Shown in pieces: positions 23,379 to 35,104 of a stretch of 64,000 nt of DNA (its first letter is position 1; each line of letters opens with the position of its first letter). Source of the DNA: Miscanthus floridulus (lineage: Eukaryota > Streptophyta > Magnoliopsida > Poales > Poaceae); the NCBI RefSeq assembly GCF_019320115.1, contig NC_089591.1:58889702-58953701 (forward strand). Reading direction: 5' to 3'. A program made the position numbers and the translations under genes. Below the pieces are notes generated by a model, which saw only the letters and a program-made list of their open reading frames with translations, made no database searches and was not told the DNA's origin.

Positions 23379-23652
23379 TGAAAGCTCTAGTTTGGTTTTG
23401 GTGAATTGATGAAACCCTAAGTGCTAACCTAGTTTATCAAGTGATCATGAGATAGGTAGCACATTTCAAGTGGAGAAGCTAATGAAGATCATAACATGAC
23501 AATGGTGATGGCATAGCGATGATCAAGGGCTTAAACTTGAAAAGAAGAAAGAGAAAAACAAAAAGCTCAAGGCAAAGGTATAATGTGTAGGAGCTATTAT
23601 TTTTTGATGATCAAGACACTTAGAGAGTGTGATCACATTTAGATTTGATAGC
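23379..23652 (+). repeat. Sirevirus 5' LTR, first part
   Basis: 274 bp matching 49398-49671 with six differences by eye, all transitions. Interrupted at 23653 by the Tat Gypsy; its last five bases ATAGC are the target site duplicated at 41324-41328. Confidence 0.92.
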
Positions 23653-24124
23653 TGTCGACGAAATATGGTCGGCAGTCTACCTAGGGGTATGTCCAAGGTA
23701 GTAGATTGTCGGCAGACAGATGCGTAAGCCACAAACAAGACGGTGACGTAAGACAGACACGAGGTTTTATCCAGGTTCGGCCGCCCAGAAGGCGTAGTAC
23801 CTACGTCCTGTGTCTGATTTATATTGCTGTATGTCAATGAGAGATGTTTTTTAGAGGGATCCTCTGCCCGCCTTATATAGTCCGGGGGGCAGGGTTACAG
23901 ATCTGAAAACTAATCCTAGCCAGTTACAATTGCCATATGTGGCCAGATAAGGATTCCTATTCTAACCGACCAGGATCTTGCTTGATCGCCAAATCCGCCT
24001 TGACTCCTTATGCGGGACTCCAATCAGGTTGGCTGGGCCGCACGTCGTCTTTTGGTGGACCGGACCCATCGATCCGGGCTGGCCCAAGATTAGCCGTAAG
24101 GGTATAGGGGTTAATACCCCCACA
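23653..24124 (-). repeat. Tat Gypsy 3' LTR
   Basis: 472 bp, starts TGTCGACGAAATATGG and ends AATACCCCCACA on the plus strand. About 39 differences from the other LTR by eye, all but one transitions. Confidence 0.92.
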
Positions 24125-25389
24125 GCTAGTCCCCGAGCACCATGTATTATGATGCGACACGCCATTTTAACCTTCTCCGAACAGTGAGGCTTGAGTTCTT
24201 GACATCTCCGACCACCGTTGTCGCCGGAGAAGTAGGTTGTCCAAAGAATGTATGGTGCTCTTAAGAAGAAAGAAAAAGATTTCCGTCCCGGGAAGTGTGC
24301 CCACTTGTATTTCTGAAAAGAAATGTAAGCGCGTCTTGAAGCATAGCGTCCTTGAATGTCAGAGGTGTAGGGGTCGAAAAACAAACACATTCACCGTAAG
24401 GTGAAGTGTGCCCACTTAGTCCCCGAGCCTGGTAGTAGGTGACGTAGGCACGTGGTGCCAGGGTCTAAAAAGAATTCCTAGTTAAGTTGAGAACCCAATT
24501 ATCATTCAAACAAAAACGGGATGCACCGGCAGGTGCATCGTATCGACGTAGTCCCCGAGCTTACTGGAAGGCGAGGTATGAGCCTTGTAGCAACGTCTAA
24601 ATAAATGTCTCTCAACTGTATGTGAGTACAAATCACATGTAGCCGAGGAGAACCATTCTTCGAGCAGTGGTCGGGACAGTCCCTGAGCATATAAGTTGTC
24701 GGAGCAGTCCCCGAGCACGACAGTGGTCGGAACAATCCCCGAGCACGGCAGTGGTCTGGGCAGTCCATGAGCACGGCAGTGGTCTGGGTAGTCCCCGAGC
24801 ATTGCAGTGGTCTGGGCAGTCCCCGAGCATTACAGTGGTCTGATCTATCCTTGAGCATAAGACATGCAGCGAAAATACGAACGCCGCTTGTAATATTATT
24901 TGGTGTATTTATTTATCTCCTTTCTTTGTCAAGTCCAGTCTGATACGTCTGGTCAAAAAAAGCAGACGGGTATAGTACGTCACTCTATCTTCTTGCTCTT
25001 TTCTGGCAAACAGTCGCTTGGCACCTGTATGGAGGTGCGTCAGTGTGGGCCCTCTTACACTATCAACGAAGAGGCGCGTACACTGGTAACGAAGGGGCGC
25101 GTTTATTGGCGTAGATCTTGAGGTTGTGTGAACATCCGTCTACGGCGCGTGTGCACGTCTCTCAAGAATCTCGGGCGGACGAAACGACGGAGCTCTTTGT
25201 TATTTATAATATAGATCTGGTAAGTTACTTTTACCGATCCCCATTGTCATTCGCCGCCGCAACCTTCTTCTTCCTCTTGCCGAACCCTATTCCTCCAAAA
25301 ATCATCACCAATCCCCTCGCCACCGCATCCACCCCCTTAGTAAGGACAGACTAATGGCGAAGAGAGACGCCTAGAAGAAAGGTGGAGTC
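24125..25389 (+). other. Tat Gypsy 3' region with promoter-like sequence for the antisense gene
   Basis: Contains the 28-bp tandem array (24665-24860), several further 'agtccccgagc' words (24127, 24418, 24550) and, near 25200-25215, an AT-rich 'ttatttataatatagatc' that may be a TATA region. A C-rich leader-like stretch leads to the antisense ATG at 25390. Confidence 0.45.
24665..24860 (+). repeat. 28-bp tandem repeat, seven copies
   Basis: Consensus CAGTGGTCTGGGCAGTCCCCGAGCATTG with substitutions; seven units fill 196 bp. Lies in the non-coding 3' region of the Tat element. Confidence 0.85.
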
Positions 25390-28300
25390 ATGGCGAAGGA
25401 GTGGTGGAAGTCAAGGAGCAATGAGCAGACCATCGAAGACCTCGTCGCCATGGGAGTGCTCCATAACAAGGCACTCGCGGGATGACGTGCGCCGGAAGGA
25501 GAAAGCTTCCCCGATCCACAACCAGGTGAGATTGTGATTTTCGAGGATTTCTTCAAGCGGGGTTTTGGGGTTCCAGTGCACCCTTTCCTTCATGGTCTCT
25601 GCTTGTATTATGAGATTGGGATTTGCAATCTGCATCCCAACTCAATTCTTCTTGTCTCCACCTTCATCCATCTCTACGAGGCCTATGGTGGCTTCTAGCC
25701 CCATTTCGACCTCTTTCGCCACCTGTTCTTTCTGCGGAAGAAAGGGAGCGGTGGCTCGAAGATAGCTGGAGGCGTCTACCTCAATCTGCGCGATGGTATG
25801 AAAGCCCAATACTTGCACTACCCCTGGAACACCTCACTGGACGAGTGGTACAAGAAGTGGTTCTACATCTGTGAAGAGCCAAACACAATCACCCTGTGCG
25901 ACCTGGGGCTGATTCCAGAGAAGAAGAACAGCTGGTCGGAGAAGCCTGAGAACTTGGAGTAGATCGCAGAACTGCTTGGGATGATCCTGTGGGGAAGGCT
26001 AGATGGCCCAAGCGTGGTCGGGAACTTCATCAGCCGAAGGATCCAGCCCTGCCAGAAGAGGGTACATCCTGGCTTCGAGTACCAGGGAAGCGCAGATCCA
26101 ACAAGGACCAGGAAAGAGGCGCTCGACAAGATAGAAATCAAGGCCAGGATTGGAGAGCTATTCAACCTGGCCGATCCCAATTATGTCAGGTTAAACGACA
26201 TCGAGCACGCCTTCAAGCTGGCCCGACCTCCCCCAAAGGTAAATGATACTTCCTTGTACTTGTAGAATCATGTTTTAACAAGAAATTGACTGTTGTCCCC
26301 TTTATGTTTCTCAGAGTAATGGTCGTGACCGAGCAGTAGTGTTCGTGTCTCCGCCCCTGCTATAGATTGGCCGCAAGTTGCTGGCCCAGCCGCCTAGACC
26401 AGCGCCAGGACCGAAGACGTCCACTGGGCGGCACTTGAGGTTGTGGAGGATGCATCGACCAGAGCTGCTGGCAAGCGGTTGGCTACCAACAAATGGTGCC
26501 AAGCCATCTTCCCCCTTTCAGACGACGAAGCAGAGGATGCGGACATCTTCCGGCTCATCCCTCGAAAGAGGAGGAGACAAATGGGGCCGACAGAGCAGGG
26601 TGGCTCCTCTGTGCTAGTAGTGATCGCATCACCGACCACTGCAACACAGAGGGCTAGCGAGGGAAGTGTCGAGCATCAAACCCCGGCGCCAGTACCGGTC
26701 ATCGGAAAAGGCCCGGTGGAACCCATCGAGCACGTGGAGCAGGCGCGATCGAAGAGACGCTCCTTCGCCACATCATTCCATGCTTCAAAGCTGTAAGTAT
26801 CTTTGACTTTGATGTAAGCTTATAATTTGTATTGAATATTATTGTCTTCTGAACTTTTCCCTGGTGTATTAGGTCGGCATCCACCGAAAATCCCGACCAG
26901 CTAGCTGGATGCGGCATGGCTTCGCTGGTACTGGCGGAAAGAGCTACCCAGTGGCTAGTTGTGGAGGAACCTAAAGAAGAAATTTCACCAGAGCCTCAGC
27001 AGGCGGGCGACCAGACGTCAGTCCCCGAGTAGCTGGTTGAAAAGACAGTCGAGCAGAGTACAAGTGCTCCGAGCACAAACCCTGCTAAAGTAGGTACCTT
27101 GGTGCCAAAGGAACCAGTCTGAGCCGAGGAGCAGCAACCGGGGTTGGCATAGAGCACGCTAGCCGATGCTACGTCTCGTGGGAAAGCCATGGTGGTCGCG
27201 GTGACTGCAGACTCCAGACCGGTGCCGCCCCCTGAACAAGAGGCCGAAGAGGACGAAGTAGAAGAAATCCTAGGCTGTCCCCAAGATAAACGACAACATG
27301 TATATGTGTCGCGCTAGCGGAACGACGAGTGGGTTATGCACGAAGAAATCCTAGAGGTCAAAGAGACCCTAAGAGTCGAACGGGCGGCAAAGCATCTAGT
27401 GACAGAAGTCTAGGTATGTTTGGCTTGACCACTTGACCCTGTTATGTAGTCGATTTGTCTGACTTAGCTTGTTTATATGCAGGACTTGATGAAGACCACG
27501 AAGTACCGAAAGAGGTGCTTTGACCAGATTGAGGGAATCACAGCGAATAATAAAGAACTGGCGGTCAAAGTGAAACACTTGCGCCGCCAACTTGAAGCCA
27601 CCGACCAGGAGAGGGCAGAGCTAGAGGCACAGAACTAGAACCTGGTCGTCCAGCTTAATAACAAAGAGCGGGAAAAAATAAGTAAGTTGTCACTTTATCG
27701 CAGCAGGTGTGTAACACATATTGTTGCGTTGTTGGTAGTGACAGCTGTAATACATGCTTAGAAGCTGAAGTAACCCGCCTCCAAGAGGGGAATAGCCGCA
27801 TGACCTCAGAGTGTGGTCGTCTGAAGGAGGACAATGAGAAACTGGCACGCAACCAGTCTCAACTCTAGGACCACACCACCAAAATGAAGGAGGAACTAAA
27901 AAGTAAGTATTCTAGACCACCTTTCTCATTCTGTTGCCCACCTTGTCTTGTCGTGCCATTACATTTGATGTCTTATGCGGTGTTCAGTTTTAAAAGTCAA
28001 TGCCAAGAGGCATCTAGAAGCCATGATCAAAGAGCGTGACGGCTGGAAAGCAAGATGCCTCAAGGCCACCGAGGATCGGGATGCATGGAAGAACCGGTGC
28101 CAGGAAGTGGCCACTGGCATTATGCCCGTCCTCGACCTTATTGACCCGACGCTCACAGAGGAAGAGCCAAGGATGCCCCAGCTCGGACTGGTCGAGAGAT
28201 GCAGACAAGCATGGGGATGGTTCCAAGAGTTCATGAAGGAGGCAGGTGAGTATACGGGTGCCCATGTGCTAAGCATGGTGCGTGCCCACTACCCCCTGAT

Positions 28301-28640
28301 CGATCTCAAGCGCTTGGAAGCTGGATACCTGAAGGAGGTAGACCCAGACAAGGCGGAGGAGCTTCGGATGGCCCAGCTAGACCTATCGTCAAAGATAATT
28401 GGCGACATTAACCTGTGTGGAGGTGGGACAACACCTGTATAGGGAACGCCATCGACAAGTCAGCTGGAAACGCCATCAGTTGCGAGCCAACCGACGAAGC
28501 CTGTGGTCTCGATCAGCCAGGCATCAGCGGGGCCATCCCCTTCAGCTCGACCAACACAAGAGTCCTCAAGACCCGAGTAAGGTATCGGAAGCAGCGAGCA
28601 GTAGGTGCCGCGTGCCCCGACCAGCCAATGTAATAGGCTT
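25390..28640 (+). pseudogene. Antisense accessory gene of the Tat element (Transposase_28 'gypsy-type transposon' family)
   Basis: Exon 1 (25390 to about 26236) encodes MAKEWWKSRSNEQTIEDLV, HPFLHGLCLYYEIGICNLHP, WYKKWFYI and HPGFEYQGSADPTRTR. This matches the plant 'putative gypsy type transposon' domain (PF04195) as I know it. Later exon-like blocks (26310-26792, 26875-27411, 27482-27680, 27772-27903, 27987-28640) have GT/AG-like borders and encode acidic and coiled-coil sequence (RDGWKARCLKATEDRDAWKN, PRMPQLGLVERCRQAWGW). At least nine in-frame stops occur, mostly TAG, a few TGA. Transcribed opposite to Gag-Pol. Function is unknown in the family; this copy is dead. Confidence 0.75.
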
Positions 28641-29158
28641 AGAGCTATAGAAGGGGGGAATAGTTATGTTATTGTAAACTTGGGCCTCTTCAGGTAAGCT
28701 TGTAATAACGTAACTGTATATCATTATAAGCTTATTTGCTTTGTATAAAACATTTTTAAGCTTGAAACTTATGCTGGTGTAACTAAGTGAGAACATGTTA
28801 ACGTTCTGTTTAGTTGTACCATTTTGCTCGACACATTTTCCCGAAAAGTTTGTGCGGCCCTAGTTTGCCATGTGGTCGGAGTGTGAGGTTTGTGACCTGT
28901 GCACACATAGACGTGGACAAGTCAAACCAAGGGGGACCTACTGATCACCCGTAACGTAGAGAGCGGATCCCATGCACGTGTTGGGAAGAACTGAAGACAG
29001 GGCCTGCTCCAAAAACCGTAGAAGGAGTGGTGGTCGGCTTTTACTGGCTAAGTTAGAATAACCATAAAAGTCGAAGTGACACATTAGAGTGGTCGGAGAA
29101 ATCATAATAGCTTTATTGAAGTAAATCGAAAGTATAAGAGGGGTACATATCTCAGTAG
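28641..29158. other. Spacer between convergent antisense gene and integrase
   Basis: AT-rich, non-coding; the 3' ends of the antisense gene and of Pol converge here. Confidence 0.5.
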
Positions 29159-30178
29159 TTAAGCATAGAAACGTCTAAGCTTGTCGATGTGCCACGAGTT
29201 TAGTACATCAGTACCGTCTAGGTGAGCTAATCTGTAAGACGTTGGTCGTATGACCTCCTTGATCATGAAAGGACCCTCCCATGGGGTTGTGAGTTTATGG
29301 ACACTAGCCTGGTTCGTCTTCCACTTCAGGACCAGGTCCCCGACCACGAAGAATCGCTCTTTAACGTTCTTGTTGTAGTACCTGCGCAAAACATCAAGGT
29401 ATTTGGCCGTACGTACGCAAGAATCGAGCCGTTTCTCTTATGTGATGTTCACTTCTAGTTCCCATACTTCATTGACCCTTTCTTCGTCGAAGTTCTCTAC
29501 CCGTGCTGATCTGAAAGCTATTTCTATTGGAAGGACTGCCTCAGCGCTGTAAACCATAAAGTACGGTGAGACGCCGGTGTTATGACTGGGCTGAGTTCTG
29601 AGGCCCCAGACCACGGCTAGTAACTCTTTGAGCCATCTTCCGGGAGCTTTGTCATTTTCTTTGTACATCCTCTTCTTCAATGCGTCCAAGATCATGCCAT
29701 TTGCCCGCTCGACTTGTCCATTAGCTCTAGGGTGCGCCACCAAGACGTATTTTACTACTATGCTCCTTTCATCGCAGAAGTCCCAAAAAGCATTCTCGGT
29801 GAACTGAGTACCCAGATCAGTGATGATGCTATTGGGTATGCTGAAACGGTGGATGACCTAGTCTAGGAACGTGACAGCCTTCTCTGAGGATGCCTGTACC
29901 AAAGGCATGTATTCTATCTACTTAGAAAATTTGTCGATCAGCACAAAGACGCATGTAAATTTCCCAGGAGCCGGCTTGAAGGGCCCGATCATATCCAGTC
30001 CCCAACATGCGAAGGGCCAGGAGGCTGGTATTGTCTGGATCTCATGTGCTGGTACGTGGATTCTCTTGGTGAAGAACTGACAACCCTCACAATGGTGGAC
30101 TAGCTTTTCTACGTCGGCTACTGCTGACGGCCAATAGAAACCTACTCGGAAAGCCTTGCCGACCAGTGTTCTTGAGGC
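29159..30178 (-). pseudogene. Tat integrase, part downstream of the nested insertion
   Basis: From the nested element's left edge, minus strand: zinc-binding end ASRTLVGKAF, HHCEGCQFF; catalytic core GLDMIGPFKPAPGKF, SIITDLGTQF and HPRANGQVERANG (the D, D and E residues are present); C-terminal GDLVLKWKT, WEGPFMIKEV, NSWHIDKLRRFYA. Three in-frame stops (TAG, TAG, TAA at about 29916, 29862, 29438). The frame is the same as the upstream Pol once the 4,921-bp insertion is removed. Confidence 0.88.
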
Positions 30179-30183
30179 CGCAT

Positions 30184-31043
30184 TGATGAGTACAGGCCCG
30201 ATCTTCCAAGAGGTAGCCGGTAAGTTCGATTTGTGGAGATCTCGACATTGGCGATCCGGCTTCAAATCAGACACGATTCGAACCCTGCAACCGTTACACC
30301 ACCGCTCCGTTGGTTATCAACCAAGCACAACTTGATTGACCTCGCCAAGAAGGCTTTTCCTGCAAGCGAATCGAAGAGCACAAGCAAGAAGGTAAAACAC
30401 GCAATCTGAAATTGCAAATATGAATGACACGAATATCAATAGAGGGTTCAAGAACTCGGTTCCAAAGGACTAATCGACACAGTGGAGGAGATCAAGAACG
30501 GGGGCCCTGGATCACTGTAAAAGGATTTGTCACCACAGTTACAATGAACGATTTAGTTTCTCGAGGGAAAACTAAACTCTAAACAAAACCCAATTGTATA
30601 GCAGCGGCGGCGGCTGTGTTTATAGTCTAAGACTCGACCTAGGGTTGGGGACGGCCAGGGGTTGGGCGCCCACAACTTGGGCTTAAGGCCCGACACGATA
30701 CATGGCCAAGTTGGCCCAAATAGGTGACACAGCACCTTGCCGTGGTCACACAGAATGATCCACGGACCTTCTGGAGCTAGGACCAGATCCAAAACGACGG
30801 CATCGTCGTCCCCTTTCCAACGCATCCAAGAACGGCCCGTTTCGATGTCGTATGAGGAAGTTATGACCAAAACAGTGACGACGTGTCTGCTGAATCCGAG
30901 GACGACGTGGCAGCTGAGTTGGAAACGAATTGCAACTTGGGGAAGACCATGGCGTCGGTGTGTCTAGCATGGCGATGTCCTCATCATCCTCCCCTTCTCG
31001 AATTGGAGTCGTCCTCGACTCCATCTTGGCGATGTCCTCATTA
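30184..31043 (-). repeat. Non-autonomous Gypsy 3' LTR
   Basis: 860 bp. On the minus strand it starts TAATGAGGACATC and ends CTCATCA, so termini are TA...CA instead of TG...CA. A second copy of the start (TGATGAGGACATC) lies 57 bp inside. Confidence 0.92.
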
Positions 31044-32950
31044 TCCCCTCCTTGTAGAATTGGAGTCGTCCTCGACTCCATCCCATCATCAGCGAACTCC
31101 TGCAAAAGGTTAGTGACAGCAGGCAATGCACCAGACATAAAAGGTTGACAAAACATAGTATAACATGGTGCATCAGGATTATCACATAACTCAGCAGTAG
31201 TAGGAGTTGTAGCAAGAAAAGCACCTCCTTTTAACTTAATCCCATTATTTTTAGCAATGTCTGTTGGAGGTTTATTTTTGATCTCATTAGCATGTTTAAT
31301 AATATCCATAGGAGGCAAAGGCAGCAATGTAATTTTCTTGTCCTTATGTATGATAGTGTATGTATTAGTTCTACCATGATGTAAGGCATCATTATCAAAT
31401 TCCCATGGGCGACCTAACAAAATGGAACAAGCTTGCATAGGGACAACATCAAAATCAGCAGTATCATGATAAGAGCCTGTGAAAAAGCTAATGCGTGCTG
31501 ATTTAGTTACCTTAGTCTTACCACTATTATTGAACCATTGAAGTTTATATGGATACGAATATTGTCGTGTGGTCAAGCCAAGCTTGTCAACCAAATCTGA
31601 ACTCACCAAGTTGTTGCAACTCCCGCTATCAATGATAGTGAGAACACGACAACCCTGCACAATGAGATACATGTGGAATAAATTGTGGCGTTGGATCTTC
31701 ATCTCGTCTTCATGACCCACACGTGTACTCAACACACGCTGCACAAGAAGGCTAGGGTAGTCCGCGGCAGCAGCGACAAAGTCAATGGTGATGGCCTCCT
31801 TGTCATGATCGCCCTCGATGGGATCTGCATCAATGTTAGCAGCAAGGGCTAAATCATCTTCAACATCACTAGCACTTACATATCCATCCTCGGTAGCAAT
31901 GAAAGCGCGACGACTGGGGCATTCCTTCATGACATGTCCCATGCCTTTGCATCGGTGGCAAATGATTTTAGAGCTGGACAAGGAGGAGCTAGTAGAAGCA
32001 CCCAGAGTGCCACCTTTCTTCAGCTGTGGAAACTGCACATTAGACAATTTACTTACCCCGGAAGAAGTAGATGGCTGTGGTGCAACAGGAAGCTTGGGCG
32101 TCTCCAACTCGGAACGCTGCTGAAAATTCCTCCCATTGTTAGACCTGAAAGGCTGGTGTTGTTTGCGTCCCTGTACTTCTCGTTCGGCCTTAATAGCAAG
32201 ATGATACAATTGGGAAAAATTGCGCCATTCTTTATAATCAAGTATGTTCTGTATATCATGGTTTAAACCACCAAAAAATCTAGCACTAGCATCATCATCA
32301 TCTTCATTTATACCACAACGTGCTAAACCAATAATCAATTCTTGATAGTATGCTTCTACTCCTTTATCACCTTGTTTTAAAGTTTGTAGTTTCAAACGTA
32401 AATCACGTTGGTAATAAGGAGGAACAAAACGAGATTTTATACGTTGCTTTAAAACATTCCAAGTTTGAGGCACAGCAGCAGCATTATTGGTATTGCAAAG
32501 ATCACTCCACCAGAACAACGCAAAATTAGTAAACTCACTGGTAGCAAGTCTAACTCTATGCTCAGCAGGGACATTATGAGAATCAAATTTTTGTTGAACA
32601 GAAAGCTCCCAATCTAAATATGCCTCTGGATCAACATTACCAGCAAAAGGTGGTAGACTAAATTTAATCTTAGCAAAAGGATCATTATTACCATGATTAT
32701 TACCTGCCATACCGCGACGATTGAAGTTGAGGCGGCGACGGGCACCACCGTCAGCATACGCATCTTCATCACCAGCATCTTCATCATCAGCATGATAAGG
32801 TGGAGGGCGTTGCTCAAGCTGTTCAATGCGGGTGACCAGATTGTTCACGTTGCGCGTGAGCTCGGTCATAAGATTGCGTTGTTCAGTCATGAACGTTGCA
32901 AGCTCGCCCTTGGACACGCACTCATTGAAGTCCGTTGGAGTTCCTGCCAT
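30746..32950 (-). CDS. Gag-protease of the non-autonomous Gypsy, intact ORF reading into the 3' LTR
   Basis: 734 codons without interruption. Residues about 15-48 are a likely coiled coil (FMTEQRNLMTELTRNVNNLV). The gag core includes FAGNVDPEAYLDWELSVQQ and FTNFALFWWSDL, of the chromovirus-like plant Gypsy kind. The CCHC knuckle is C331-HRC-KGMG-H-VMKE-C344. Protease has D441-S-G (IIDSGSCNN) and ILLGRPWEFD. Homology to Pol stops at NLLQEFAD, where RT should begin. The PPT follows, and codons beyond about 636 are LTR sequence. The 5' leader (32951-34227) is non-coding. Confidence 0.88.
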   Translation of the reverse strand: MAGTPTDFNECVSKGELATFMTEQRNLMTELTRNVNNLVTRIEQLEQRPPPYHADDEDAGDEDAYADGGARRRLNFNRRGMAGNNHGNNDPFAKIKFSLPPFAGNVDPEAYLDWELSVQQKFDSHNVPAEHRVRLATSEFTNFALFWWSDLCNTNNAAAVPQTWNVLKQRIKSRFVPPYYQRDLRLKLQTLKQGDKGVEAYYQELIIGLARCGINEDDDDASARFFGGLNHDIQNILDYKEWRNFSQLYHLAIKAEREVQGRKQHQPFRSNNGRNFQQRSELETPKLPVAPQPSTSSGVSKLSNVQFPQLKKGGTLGASTSSSLSSSKIICHRCKGMGHVMKECPSRRAFIATEDGYVSASDVEDDLALAANIDADPIEGDHDKEAITIDFVAAAADYPSLLVQRVLSTRVGHEDEMKIQRHNLFHMYLIVQGCRVLTIIDSGSCNNLVSSDLVDKLGLTTRQYSYPYKLQWFNNSGKTKVTKSARISFFTGSYHDTADFDVVPMQACSILLGRPWEFDNDALHHGRTNTYTIIHKDKKITLLPLPPMDIIKHANEIKNKPPTDIAKNNGIKLKGGAFLATTPTTAELCDNPDAPCYTMFCQPFMSGALPAVTNLLQEFADDGMESRTTPILQGGDNEDIAKMESRTTPIREGEDDEDIAMLDTPTPWSSPSCNSFPTQLPRRPRIQQTRRHCFGHNFLIRHRNGPFLDALERGRRCRRFGSGPSSRRSVDHSV

Positions 32951-34227
32951 GGTTAGAAGATAGAAAAAGACAACACCAAAGTATTATCCCTATCAACTAA
33001 AAGGCAACAAGTGGTGGTGGTGAAAGTGGAATGCAAAATCACAAGCGGCTTACCACCGTCTTGCTTGTATTCTTACCAACGCCAAACAGGAGCAAAACCA
33101 AAGTGGCGAAGCAATCTGTTGTTGAGCGTGGGTAACAGTTGCAAGATGAACCTGTGCTGACAGAAGAATATGTGGAGCTATGGGTAGGCACACAATATGA
33201 CAGCAAGGATTAGCAATTAACGAGTGCAGAGTAGCGATTGTTCAATCTGGATCCAAAGTACAAATCACAGTTGCTGGCTAAGACGTGTCAAGACATAGCG
33301 CAACAAGGTGAAAACAAAGGATGATCGAAAGAACTCACAGAACAAGCAAATAGCCCGGATTTCTCCTTTTTCCTGATTTTTTCCCGGATTTTCCCAAAAG
33401 GCACTAGTAGGAAACAAACTTTTTTTTTTACTATTTTTTTTATACTTTTCTCTGAATAAGGATCACAAAAGAGGCAACCACAAAAATTGGCACCTACAAC
33501 TGAGGTGGGATGTGGTCTACAGAAATTCAGCACGTTCTCTGAAAAGCGTGCAAAAACTTTGACAATTTTTTTTCTATATTTTCCCGAATTTTTTTGACAA
33601 TTCTGATGAAACCAAACAGGGCGAAGCCGAGTTTGGGTCGGGTCCAAATGGTGTCAAGAAGCTACACAAAAAATTTCAAATTTTTCTGATAAACGAGCGA
33701 AAAGTTATGCCTGTTTTACCGAAGGTATGTCAAGGTATGTTTTCCGGGAGGCACAACACGGCGGCGGCAGTTAGGGCAAAGCGTCCCTAAACTCTAACAC
33801 CGATCATAGCAGTAGGTATTCGCCTAATGATGTAAGGAGGGCTGCGATGCAGGCAAAATAAGAGCGGCTGGCAACCTATCTAGGGTTTGCGCGGCGGCGA
33901 GAAGTTACACAAGGCGGCTAGCGGGGCAAGTCGAGTAATGTGGTGGCTTCGACTTGTTGTTTGGGAACGGTGGATGGGATAGCGGCGGAAAACAAAATCA
34001 CAGCAACGGGCGATTGAACTACGACCACGAACACAATCCTAAACCAGCAACAAGACTCGACCACGGACACAAACTCAACAACACGAATCTGAAACGAAAT
34101 TGCAAAGGCACAAAGGGCGATAGGACAGCGGAAATTGAAATATTTTTGGGCTTTTTGTGGACTCTAGGTAATGAACAAATATGAATCTAAGGCAAACGAG
34201 ATTATACCTCATGGTAAACCTGAAATA

Positions 34228-34237
34228 TCTGATACCA
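34228..34237 (-). other. Non-autonomous Gypsy primer-binding site
   Basis: Minus strand TGGTATCAGA, two bases after the 5' LTR, complementary to initiator tRNA-Met. Confidence 0.85.
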
Positions 34238-34239
34238 AT

Positions 34240-35099
34240 TGATGAGTACAGGCCCGATCTTCCGAGAGGTAGCCGGTAAGTTCGATTTGTGGAGATCTCG
34301 ACGTTGGCGATCCGGCTTCAAATCAGACACGATTCGAACCCTGCAACCGTTACACCACCGCTCCGTTGGTTATCAACCAAGCACAACTTGATTGACCTCG
34401 CCAAGAAGGCTTTTCCTGCAAGCGAATCGAAGAGCACAAGCAAGAAGGTAAAACACGCAATCTGAAATTGCAAATATGAATGACGCGAATATCAATAGAG
34501 GGTTCAAGAACTCGGTTCCAAAGGACTAATCGACACAGTGGAGGAGATCAAGAACAGGGGCCCTGGATCACTGTAAAAGGATTTGTCACCACAGTTACAA
34601 TGAACGATTCAGTTTCTCGAGGGAAAACTAAACTCTAAACAAAACCCAATTGTATAGCAGCGGTGGCGGCTGTGTTTATAGTCTAAGACTCGACCTAGGG
34701 TTGGGGACGGCCAGGGGTTGGGCGCCCACAACTTGGGCTTAAGGCCTGACATGATACATGGCCAAGTTGGCCCAAATAGGTGACACAGCACCTTGCCGTG
34801 GTCACACAGAATGATCCACGGACCTTCTGGAGCTAGGACCAGATCCAAAACGACGGCATCATCGTCCCCTTTCCAACGCATCCAAGAACGGCCCGTTTCG
34901 ATGTCGTATGAGGAAGTTATGACCAAAACAGTGACGACGTGTCTGCTGAATCCGAGGACGACGTGGCAGCTGAGTTGGAAACGAATTGCAACTTGGGGAA
35001 GACTATGGCGTCGGTGTGTCCAGCGTGGCGATGTCCTCATCATCCTCCCCTTCTCGAATTGGAGTCGTCCTCGACTCCATCTTGGCGATGTCCTCATTA
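34240..35099 (-). repeat. Non-autonomous Gypsy 5' LTR
   Basis: 860 bp, same length and termini as the 3' LTR. Confidence 0.92.
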
Positions 35100-35104
35100 C
35101 GCAT

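Larger units (their letters stand above)
30184..35099 (-). mobile_element. Non-autonomous Gypsy retrotransposon (gag-protease only), nested in the Tat integrase
   Basis: Two 860-bp LTRs (30184-31043 and 34240-35099), 4,916 bp overall, TSD CGCAT at 30179-30183 and 35100-35104. PBS and PPT present on the minus strand. Encodes gag and protease but no RT, RNase H or integrase: the coding region runs directly from the protease into the PPT and 3' LTR. About 12 LTR differences by eye (1.4%), nearly all transitions, make it the youngest element in the nest. It must use enzymes in trans. Confidence 0.93.

Noticed and set aside
24502..24858. Minus-strand frames with repeating 'DHCRARGLPRP' text
   Set aside because: They translate the 28-bp tandem repeat and have no coding meaning.
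24665..24860. Possible CRISPR-like array
   Set aside because: Contiguous tandem repeat with no unique spacers, in a plant retrotransposon.
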